A DNA stretch of 7,426 nt, from contig JAKQBU010000228.1 in assembly GCA_029573975.1 (NCBI GenBank), forward strand, positions 1 to 7,426, written 5' to 3'. This stretch comes from Planctomycetota bacterium (GTDB lineage Bacteria; Planctomycetota; Phycisphaerae; Sedimentisphaerales; SM23-30). The position numbers and the translations under genes were made by a program. A model generated the notes under the pieces. The model had not been told where the DNA came from. It saw only the letters and a program-made list of their open reading frames with translations, and searched no databases. Below, piece after piece: positions 1-5,876 of this stretch (positions are counted from its first letter, which is position 1; each line of letters starts with the position of its first letter).

Positions 1-627
1 AACGATGGGCATACGCTGGTGATGGTGGCGATTAATTCCCTGTCCATGCTGCTACTTTACGGCCCGCTGGGCGGTTTTCTGCTGGGGGTGGGCCGGCTGC
101 CGGTGCCCTGGCAGGCGCTGGTGTTATCCATAGCCATTTACGTGGCCCTGCCGCTGGCGGCGGGTTTCTTCTCCCGCAAGTGGATCATTGCCCATAAAGG
201 CCAGGCCTGGTTTGAGCAAAAATTTCTGCATGTCCTCACCCCCATAACCATCATTGCCCTGCTGATTACGCTGGTGCTTTTGTTTTCCTTCAGGGGGGAA
301 ACCATTCTCTCGAATCCTCTGACTATTTTGTGGATTGCGATACCTCTGTTTATACAAACTTGTTTTATATTCGCGCTGGGTTACTGGCTGGCCAAGCGGT
401 TGCGGCTGAGCTATGCGGATGCGGCCCCGTCGGCGATGATCGGGGCGTCGAATCATTTTGAGGTGGCGATTGCGACGGCGACCCTGCTTTTTGGCTTGTC
501 GTCAGGGGCGGCTTTGGCTACCGTGGTAGGCGTGCTGATTGAAGTGCCGGTGATGCTGATGCTGGTGAAGATCTGCCGGTGGACGCAAAACTGGTTTTTG
601 GTACAAAAGGCAAACAGCGGAGTTTAG
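1..627 (+). CDS. acr3: ACR3-family arsenite efflux carrier, C-terminal part (5' end outside window)
   Basis: This is the C-terminal 208 residues of an ACR3 (BASS superfamily) permease, which exports arsenite across the inner membrane. The frame is open from base 1, so the gene starts upstream; the GTG at 19 is internal. The fragment is a series of hydrophobic membrane spans separated by short basic loops such as FFSRKW and AKRLRLS. It carries family blocks including [36 protein letters not shown] and [13 protein letters not shown]. The glutamate of NHFEVA (fragment residue 154) matches the last-half acidic residue reported as essential in ACR3 proteins; the partner cysteine would lie upstream and cannot be checked. 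The C-terminus is short and basic, as usual. The following DUF362 gene begins 9 nt after the stop, suggesting one transcript. No other ars gene is visible here. Family assignment is from remembered consensus and is strong. Confidence 0.93.
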   Translation, partial: NDGHTLVMVAINSLSMLLLYGPLGGFLLGVGRLPVPWQALVLSIAIYVALPLAAGFFSRKWIIAHKGQAWFEQKFLHVLTPITIIALLITLVLLFSFRGETILSNPLTILWIAIPLFIQTCFIFALGYWLAKRLRLSYADAAPSAMIGASNHFEVAIATATLLFGLSSGAALATVVGVLIEVPVMLMLVKICRWTQNWFLVQKANSGV

Positions 628-636
628 AAACGACCT

Positions 637-1599
637 ATGAATGAATCAGTGCCGGCAACCGTGGTACTAACACGCTGTGATGATTATACCACTGCGAAGC
701 TTCCTGCTGCGATGGACCGGCATATCGCACTGCTGGGCGGGCTGGAGCGGTTTATCAGACGGGGGGACCGGGTATTGCTGAAGCCCAATTTCATCGCGCC
801 CAAACCGGCGGACCGGGCGGTGCAGACCCATCCGGCCGTCATTCTCGAACTGGCCCGGCGGGTGCTGGATTTGGGCGGCAGGCCGGTGGTGGGTGATTCG
901 CCGGCGTGGGGAAGTGTTTCTGGCTGTGCGGAAGTATTGGGGCTTACGGAACCGCTGCGAAAATTGGGGATCCCGCTTCAGGAATTGAATCATCCGAAAA
1001 AACTATATCTGGAAAAGTCCGGGGCCTGGATTGGTATCAGCAAATATGCTTTGGAGGCGGACAAGATTATCAATCTGCCCAAGTTCAAGACCCACCAGCA
1101 ACTGACGGCCACCTTTGCCGTGAAGAATATGTTCGGCTGCGTGTCCGGCAAGGCCAAGCCGGTCTGGCATTACAAAAAAGGCGGCAGCGATTATAAATTC
1201 TGCAAGCTGCTGATCGGCATCTATCAGAAACTCCAGCCGGTGCTGACGATTATTGATGCGGTGGAAGCGATGGATGGCCCCGGGCCGATCAACGGGCGAA
1301 CCCGGAAACTCGGCTGGCTGATCGGCGGGACCGACCCGATGGCCTGCGAGGCGGTCTGCTGCGAGCTGATCGGGATGAAACCGGAGGACCTGCCCATGCT
1401 CCGCACCGCCCGACGACTGGGTTTTGGCATAGCGGATTTAGACCAGATCGAGATTCGCGGGGATGATTATAAGGATCATGTCTGCACCGATTTTCAATTC
1501 GCCCAGCTAATCCCCATCCGTTTTTCCCTGTACCGCATTATAAAAAGCAAAACGAAACAAATACTGATTTTGCTAAGTAGAAAGGTGCGTTTAACCTGA
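637..1599 (+). CDS. DUF362 domain-containing protein
   Basis: A 320-residue protein built almost entirely of a DUF362 domain, whose biochemical role is not established. Family hallmarks are visible: LLKPNF at about residues 47-52, GDSP at 86-89, the PKFKTH block at 148-153 followed by AVKNMFGCVSG, and then the IIDAVEAMDGPGPING and GGTDPMACEAV region at about 205-245. Many relatives carry a ferredoxin-like 4Fe-4S module; no CxxCxxC cluster pattern is seen here, so this is the short form. The last 35 residues are basic and hydrophobic (PIRFSLYRIIKSK), and the DNA there turns AT-rich. The start at 637 has a weak ribosome site (CGGAG at 618-622, 14 nt away). It lies 9 nt after the ACR3 stop, so co-transcription is likely, but a functional tie to arsenic is only inferred from position. 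Confidence 0.9.
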   Translation: MNESVPATVVLTRCDDYTTAKLPAAMDRHIALLGGLERFIRRGDRVLLKPNFIAPKPADRAVQTHPAVILELARRVLDLGGRPVVGDSPAWGSVSGCAEVLGLTEPLRKLGIPLQELNHPKKLYLEKSGAWIGISKYALEADKIINLPKFKTHQQLTATFAVKNMFGCVSGKAKPVWHYKKGGSDYKFCKLLIGIYQKLQPVLTIIDAVEAMDGPGPINGRTRKLGWLIGGTDPMACEAVCCELIGMKPEDLPMLRTARRLGFGIADLDQIEIRGDDYKDHVCTDFQFAQLIPIRFSLYRIIKSKTKQILILLSRKVRLT

Positions 1600-1656
1600 G
1601 GCGGAACGAAGATAAGTATTAGAAATGGCAATGGGTTATCGACGAAAATCAGGTTT

Positions 1657-1674
1657 TTATCGGCCAGCCGATAA
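1657..1674. repeat. Inverted repeat / hairpin in the spacer before the ATPase gene
   Basis: Perfect inverted repeat TTATCGG-CCAG-CCGATAA, a 7-bp stem with a 4-nt loop (8 bp with a 2-nt centre if read as DNA). It is preceded by a run of T rather than followed by one, so it does not look like an intrinsic terminator on the plus strand. It could be an operator, or an RNA hairpin at the end of the upstream transcript. Confidence 0.6.
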
Positions 1675-1692
1675 TAATCTATCGAATGGAAA

Positions 1693-1712
1693 TTTGGGGA
1701 TTTATCCCCGAA
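1693..1712. repeat. Second inverted repeat / hairpin in the same spacer
   Basis: The core GGGGAT-TT-ATCCCC at 1696-1709 is a perfect inverted repeat. The outer bases 1693-1695 and 1710-1712 extend it by three pairs, one of them G-T. It starts 18 nt after the previous hairpin. There is no T-run after it, so terminator function is doubtful. Together the two hairpins sit where the composition changes from GC-rich to AT-rich. Confidence 0.55.
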
Positions 1713-1754
1713 ATATTCTTGTGCCCAGCCGCGTTAACCGATACCTTATATAGA

Positions 1755-1782
1755 GTGACAATCTAAAATAAAAGCATATTTT
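1755..1782 (+). promoter_or_regulatory. Candidate sigma-70-like promoter for the ATPase/RloB pair
   Basis: GTGACA (1755-1760, 5 of 6 to the -35 consensus) is followed after 16 nt by TATTTT (1777-1782, 4 of 6 to the -10 consensus). It lies 45 nt before the ATPase start. In AT-rich DNA such matches are easily found by chance, so this is only a candidate. Confidence 0.25.
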
Positions 1783-1827
1783 GCGATTAATTTGCAAAAA
1801 TAGCGGTAATATTGTGAGACAAATCAA

Positions 1828-3132
1828 ATGTTAGTCGAATTTCGCGTAAAAAATTTCCGCTCTTTTCGGGACGAGCAAGTGCTTAGCCTTGTCGCAAGTA
1901 GTGATCCAATGTTGGAGGGGAATTGTACTACTGAGGATAAATTACGGCTCTTAAAGTCTGTTGGAATCTATGGCCCGAATGCTTCGGGGAAAAGCAACCT
2001 CATTAAGGCAATAGATCTTATGAGAGATATTGTTTTGAAATCGGCAAATTACGAACCAGGCAAGAAACTACCAGTCCAACCATTTTTATTAGATGATGAA
2101 TCAAGTAAAGAGCCAAGTTCATTTGAGGTTACTTTTTATCACGAGGATACGAGGTTTCAATATGGCTTTTCCGCAACGAAGGAACGTATTCAAGAAGAAT
2201 GGCTGCTGGCCTATCCCAAAGGACGAACGAGAGATAATGCGCAAACATGGTTCCATAGATCCTTTGATAAAGAGGATATCATTTGGAAATTTGGTTCATT
2301 TTTAAAGGGGGAAAAAGAAGGTCTGAGAGATAAAACCAGAGATAATGCTTTATTTCTTTCGGTGGCGGCACAGTGGAATAATAAGCAGTTAATCACTGTA
2401 TATGAGTGGTTCAAGAATAAATTACGAGCTGTTCTCTCTAAAAAAAAATTCGGATCAGTAACAACTGAAATGTTGCTTGATATTGAACAGGAAAAGAAGG
2501 TTGGAAAGGAGTTGTATGAGTTTGTCACGGCAGCTTTACAAAAAGCAGACTTAGGGATACACGGAGTAAATGTCAAGAAGCAGTTTGATAGGAATACGAT
2601 AAATTTTCCCAAAAGCATTCCAAATGAGCTACGAGAAAAACTGCTAAAGCAATTAGAGAAATCCCCACCGCTTAAGGTGGAAATGCTTCATTTTGGTACT
2701 CATACTGATGAGAACGTTTCACTTCCACTGGAAGAAGAATCGGATGGAACGCAACGGTTTTTTCAACTTTTAGGCCCATGGTTAGAGGCAGTGAGTAAGG
2801 GATATACGGTGTTTATTGATGAGTTGGAAGCGAGCCTGCATCCGCTTCTTACACGGGAATTAATAAAATTTATTCAAGATCCGGTAAATAATAAAACCGG
2901 GGCACAATTAGTTTTTGCTACCCATGATGTAACGCTGCTAGACCCGGAATTATTCCGTCGGGATCAGATATGGTTCACGGAAAAAGAAAGAGGCGGGGAT
3001 ACGAAGTTGTATTCCATGTCGGATTATAAAGAACGCAAGCCAAGAAAAGGGGAAGCGATGCAGAAAGGATATTTGGCGGGCCGGTATGGAGCCATTCCCA
3101 TTCTGGAGGCGTTCAGCATTCCCCATGGTTAA
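1828..3132 (+). CDS. AAA15-type (ABC/SMC-like) ATPase, RloA-like, partner of RloB
   Basis: A 434-residue ATPase of the AAA_15/AAA_21 (COG1106-like) group. The N-terminus MLVEFRVKNFRSF is typical of the class. The Walker A motif GPNASGKS is at 49-56. An ABC-signature-like SDGTQR is at 305-310. The Walker B VFIDELEASLHP has D331 and E332 in place, and the switch histidine is in ATHD at 365-367. All key nucleotide-binding residues are therefore present, and the protein should be an active ATPase. The middle (about 130-290) is the variable helical insertion normal for this group. ATG 1828 is the first possible start, since an in-frame TAA lies at 1807; the ribosome site is poor. Its stop overlaps the next gene by 8 nt, so the two are probably translationally coupled. 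By family and context it is probably the sensor or motor of a two-gene defence module. The AT-rich codon use differs from the flanking genes. Confidence 0.92.
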   Translation: MLVEFRVKNFRSFRDEQVLSLVASSDPMLEGNCTTEDKLRLLKSVGIYGPNASGKSNLIKAIDLMRDIVLKSANYEPGKKLPVQPFLLDDESSKEPSSFEVTFYHEDTRFQYGFSATKERIQEEWLLAYPKGRTRDNAQTWFHRSFDKEDIIWKFGSFLKGEKEGLRDKTRDNALFLSVAAQWNNKQLITVYEWFKNKLRAVLSKKKFGSVTTEMLLDIEQEKKVGKELYEFVTAALQKADLGIHGVNVKKQFDRNTINFPKSIPNELREKLLKQLEKSPPLKVEMLHFGTHTDENVSLPLEEESDGTQRFFQLLGPWLEAVSKGYTVFIDELEASLHPLLTRELIKFIQDPVNNKTGAQLVFATHDVTLLDPELFRRDQIWFTEKERGGDTKLYSMSDYKERKPRKGEAMQKGYLAGRYGAIPILEAFSIPHG

Positions 3133-3754
3133 ATCGCGCACACGAAAAGATCTGAAACGCCGCTTACCTTATAAAAATCCGAATAAGATGGAGCTTATTG
3201 TTTGTGAGGGATCGAGCACGGAACCATCCTATTTGAATGGGCTAATCCGGCAATTGCAGTTACGGGCTGTCAAGATTGATGTTATTAGTTCGCCGGATTC
3301 TAAACCAGTTGCCGTGATTGAGCGGGCTTTAGCCAAAAAGGAAGAGATGAAAAAGCTTGCTATTCCCTATGAAAAAGTATGGTGTGTTGTCGATGTAGAG
3401 ATACCGCCGCATAGTACCCTTGATGAAGCCTGGGAAAAAGCGAAGAAAATAGATAGGTTGGAACTGATCTTGACGAATCCGTGCATTGAATACTGGTTTC
3501 TTTTGCATTTCAAACAACATACGGAACCATTTGCTAATACGGAAGATGTTATGACAGAACTGAAAACCGTTCATCCATCGTATAAAAAAAGCCGTATTGA
3601 TTTTGACTTTCTTTATCCGCGTACCGCTGCCGCAATTGCACATTCCAGGGAAGTGTTAAAAGAAAAAAGGTGTGGTGAGGATCTGAGGAATTTTAATCCT
3701 TCTACCCATATGCATAAAATTGTTGAACACCTGCAAAACATGGGGCGGAATTAA
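3125..3754 (+). CDS. rloB: RloB-family protein (probable TOPRIM-like effector of the ATPase pair)
   Basis: A 209-residue protein matching the RloB family (first named from ORFs linked to restriction-modification loci in Campylobacter). After a basic N-terminus (KSRTRKDLKRR), the strand-loop ELIVCEGSSTEPSYL has E28 and E33, like TOPRIM motif 1. VWCVVDVE gives D90 and E92 at the position where relatives usually show DxD. NPCIEYWFLLHF (118-129) is the characteristic NPxxExWxLxHF block. ATG 3125 is chosen because it begins at the family N-terminus and overlaps the ATPase stop by 8 nt, with GGAGG at 3105-3109. An earlier in-frame ATG at 3086 would add 13 residues lying wholly inside the ATPase gene. 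Role inferred: a nuclease-like effector controlled by the ATPase, by analogy with PARIS (AriA/AriB) and OLD-type nucleases. No experimental function is assumed. Confidence 0.87.
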   Translation: MVKSRTRKDLKRRLPYKNPNKMELIVCEGSSTEPSYLNGLIRQLQLRAVKIDVISSPDSKPVAVIERALAKKEEMKKLAIPYEKVWCVVDVEIPPHSTLDEAWEKAKKIDRLELILTNPCIEYWFLLHFKQHTEPFANTEDVMTELKTVHPSYKKSRIDFDFLYPRTAAAIAHSREVLKEKRCGEDLRNFNPSTHMHKIVEHLQNMGRN

Positions 3755-3858
3755 ATAAAGGTATTCGGAACATTTGTTTTCTGCTCCTGCTGTATGGATT
3801 TTTTTAGATATTATTATCTTTCTTTGAGTGGATGTTTTGATGAGAGAAGTACCTGACT

Positions 3859-5067
3859 ATGGTTGAATTACTGGCACCGGTACGAGATGAAGTGTCGTTT
3901 GTGGCGGCAGTGGAGGCGGGGGCGGATGCGGTGTATCTGGGGGTGGGGGAGCTGAATATGCGGATTCGCTCCAGGGGGATTGAGCCGGAGAAGTTGGGGA
4001 AGATCGTGCAAAAGGCCCACCGGCGGAAGGTTAAGGTGTATGTCACGCTGAACACCATCATCTATGACGAGGACCTGTTGCGGCTGGAGCAATTGCTGGC
4101 GGTGGTCAGGGAAGCCAAAGCGGATGCCGTCATTGGTTGGGACCTGGCGGTAGTCCAGCAGGCCAAAAGCCTGGGGATCCCGATTCATATTTCGACTTTG
4201 GCCAACATCTCCAACAGCCAGGCCGTCCGGTTTTACGAAAATCTTGGGGTCAAGCGGCTGGTCCTGGCTCGCGAGCTGAGCCTGGAACAGATCAGGCAGA
4301 TTAAAAAGAACACTCCTCTTGAGATCGAGGTTTTCGGGCATGGTGCGCTGTGCGTTTCCATCTCCGGCCGCTGCTTTCTTTCGGAGCATTTGTTCGGGCG
4401 CTCCGCCAACCGGGGCGACTGCCTGCAGCCGTGCCGGCGGGAATATACCATCCTCGACAAAGAGACCGGCGACGAACTGTCGCTGGGCAACCATTACATT
4501 CTGAGTCCCAAAGATTTATGCACCCTGCCGATTCTGGACCAACTGATCGAGGCGGGGATTGATTCGCTGAAAATCGAGGGCCGCAGCCGCGCGCCCGAAT
4601 ATATCCAGACCGTCGTCCGCGTTTATCGGCAGGCCATCGACGCGGTGGCTGACGGCCGGTTCAATCAGGAACAGGTGGCCGGCTGGGTGGCGGAGGTGAG
4701 CAAGGTTTACAACCGCGGGTTCTCCACCGGCTTTCTGATGGGCCGGCCGGGGCCGCAGGACTGGAATGACCGGTACGGCAGCCGGGCCACCCGCCGGAAA
4801 ATCCACATCGGCAAGATCCTCAACTACTATAAGAAAACACATATTGCCTATCTCCAGGTGGAATCCCATCCCCTGGCGGTAGGAGATACCGTCCAGATCC
4901 ACGGACCCACCACCGGCATCGTGGAATGCACTATTTCGCAGATGCAGAATGAGGCCCAGCAACCGATTTCCGCCGTGGAAAAAGGATTGGTAACCTTTCC
5001 CTGCCAGCGGCAGGTTCGCAAGAATGATCTGGTGTATAAAGTGGCCGGCGCGGAAGAGGGAGATTAG
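3859..5067 (+). CDS. Peptidase U32-family protein (TrhP/YrrO-like iron-sulfur tRNA hydroxylation factor)
   Basis: A 402-residue U32 protein. The N-terminal barrel begins ELLAPVRDEVSFVAAVEAGADAVYLG, and the diagnostic block EVFGHGALCVSISGRC runs to residue 172. Cysteines at 165, 172, 188 and 221 resemble the spacing of 4Fe-4S ligands known for U32 proteins; C192 is an additional conserved-looking one (GDCLQPC). Residues from about 315 to the end form a small beta-rich C-terminal domain (peptidase U32 C type, with GDTVQIHGP). U32 proteins were long called proteases, but characterised bacterial members act in RNA hydroxylation (TrhP on tRNA U34, RlhA on 23S rRNA) or ubiquinone synthesis (UbiU/V). 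Length and the C-terminal domain favour the TrhP/YrrO type; this is inference. The start has a purine-rich GAGAGAAG at 3842-3849. Its TAG interlocks with the stop of the minus-strand gene (overlap 5064-5067). Confidence 0.9.
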   Translation: MVELLAPVRDEVSFVAAVEAGADAVYLGVGELNMRIRSRGIEPEKLGKIVQKAHRRKVKVYVTLNTIIYDEDLLRLEQLLAVVREAKADAVIGWDLAVVQQAKSLGIPIHISTLANISNSQAVRFYENLGVKRLVLARELSLEQIRQIKKNTPLEIEVFGHGALCVSISGRCFLSEHLFGRSANRGDCLQPCRREYTILDKETGDELSLGNHYILSPKDLCTLPILDQLIEAGIDSLKIEGRSRAPEYIQTVVRVYRQAIDAVADGRFNQEQVAGWVAEVSKVYNRGFSTGFLMGRPGPQDWNDRYGSRATRRKIHIGKILNYYKKTHIAYLQVESHPLAVGDTVQIHGPTTGIVECTISQMQNEAQQPISAVEKGLVTFPCQRQVRKNDLVYKVAGAEEGD

Positions 5068-5684
5068 CTGTTTTCCAATTTGAGGAGGTGGTCCACACAT
5101 AAGGCGGACCAGGTTTCCAGGGTTTCTTTGAGGTCGCGGAGTTCGGCGGGAGTGAGGAAGGCCATCTGGGTGATCATTTGTTCGCGGCGGGTGACGGCGG
5201 GTGCATCGAGTATCCAGTGGTGGACGATGCCCAGGTGGACGCTGCCGACCTCGTTGGACTCGTCGTTGAGCAGGGCGACGATTTCGTTGGTATGGGTGGT
5301 TTCGACGGCGACTTCCTCGGCCACTTCGCGTTCCACGGCGGTGAGGTAGGTTTCGTAGAAGTCGGCGTCAAATAAAGGCATGTTGTCAAACGGGTTGATA
5401 TGGCCGCCGATGCCGATGGAGCGAAGGCCGACCAGGCGGGTTTCGCCGGCGCGTTTGCCGCGGACGTAGCTGAGGTATTTGCCGTTATGGCTCATGATGA
5501 CGTAGGGGATGAGCTGCTTGTAGGAGGGGTCTTGCTCGACCTGGGCGCGGGGCAGGAAACGGGGCACGCCGGGTACGAAGATGGCGCGGCGGTAGCGTTC
5601 CACGTCGAATTGCAGGCCGTTGAAGATGCCCAGCTTTTCAATTACTTTTCGTTCGACAACTAATACCTGTTCATCCTGAGCCAT
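5064..5684 (-). CDS. Nudix-fold predicted phosphoesterase
   Basis: A 206-residue minus-strand protein with a Nudix hydrolase core. GIGGH is at 91-95, and REVAEEVAVE at 119-128 matches the RExxEExG part of the Nudix box; R119, E120, E123 and E124 are present, which in the family hold the catalytic metal. Two departures from the textbook box are visible: the usual final glycine is alanine (A126), and about 11 extra residues separate the GG from the RE. These features recall the predicted-phosphoesterase branch of the MutT/Nudix families, whose substrates are unknown. About 80 residues precede the box, including an FVPGVPRFLPR stretch. The start at 5684 has AAAGGA a few bases upstream on the minus strand and a strong promoter behind it. 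The 3' end overlaps the U32 gene tail-to-tail by 4 nt, and no terminator hairpin is visible between them. Confidence 0.87.
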   Translation of the reverse strand: MAQDEQVLVVERKVIEKLGIFNGLQFDVERYRRAIFVPGVPRFLPRAQVEQDPSYKQLIPYVIMSHNGKYLSYVRGKRAGETRLVGLRSIGIGGHINPFDNMPLFDADFYETYLTAVEREVAEEVAVETTHTNEIVALLNDESNEVGSVHLGIVHHWILDAPAVTRREQMITQMAFLTPAELRDLKETLETWSALCVDHLLKLENS

Positions 5685-5736
5685 GCGGCGGTCCTTTATG
5701 CTGAGGGTAAGCGGTTGCTGTTTCGTTAAAAGGGGG

Positions 5737-5765
5737 AATATAGCGGATTGGGCGGCGGTTGTAAA
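5737..5765 (-). promoter_or_regulatory. Sigma-70-type promoter of the Nudix gene
   Basis: Read on the minus strand: TTTACA (-35, 5765-5760), a 17-nt spacer, then TATATT (-10, 5742-5737). Each hexamer matches 5 of 6 consensus bases and the spacer is optimal. Transcription would begin near 5730, giving a leader of about 45 nt before the start at 5684. Confidence 0.6.
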
Positions 5766-5810
5766 GGACGGGATGGGGGATAAGCGGGAAATGATCTGGG
5801 GGTTTCCTGT

Positions 5811-5838
5811 TTGACGGGGGAGGGGAATGAATTAGAAT
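5811..5838 (+). promoter_or_regulatory. Sigma-70-type promoter of the glycerate kinase gene
   Basis: TTGACG (5811-5816, 5 of 6), a 16-nt spacer, then TAGAAT (5833-5838, 5 of 6). Predicted transcription starts near 5845, about 30 nt before the ATG at 5877. This position argues against translation from the in-frame TTG at 5811, which would be part of the -35 box. It diverges from the Nudix promoter; the two -35 boxes are 45 nt apart. Confidence 0.55.
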
Positions 5839-5876
5839 TGGATTATGGCAGATACCCAGGAAAGAAAAATGGAACT

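Noticed and set aside
1657..1712. The two hairpins as an intrinsic terminator for the ACR3-DUF362 transcript
   Set aside because: No run of T follows either stem on the plus strand.
3086..3124. Earlier RloB start at ATG 3086
   Set aside because: The 13 extra residues lie wholly inside the ATPase gene and precede the typical basic RloB N-terminus; ATG 3125 gives a normal short coupling overlap.
3868..4494. 208-codon minus-strand ORF
   Set aside because: It lies antisense to the well-supported U32 gene and shows no recognisable protein motif.
5811..5876. N-terminal extension of the glycerate kinase from a TTG at 5811
   Set aside because: The 22 added residues are unlike the family, which begins MKIVIAPDSFKGS, and the TTG belongs to a good -35 box.
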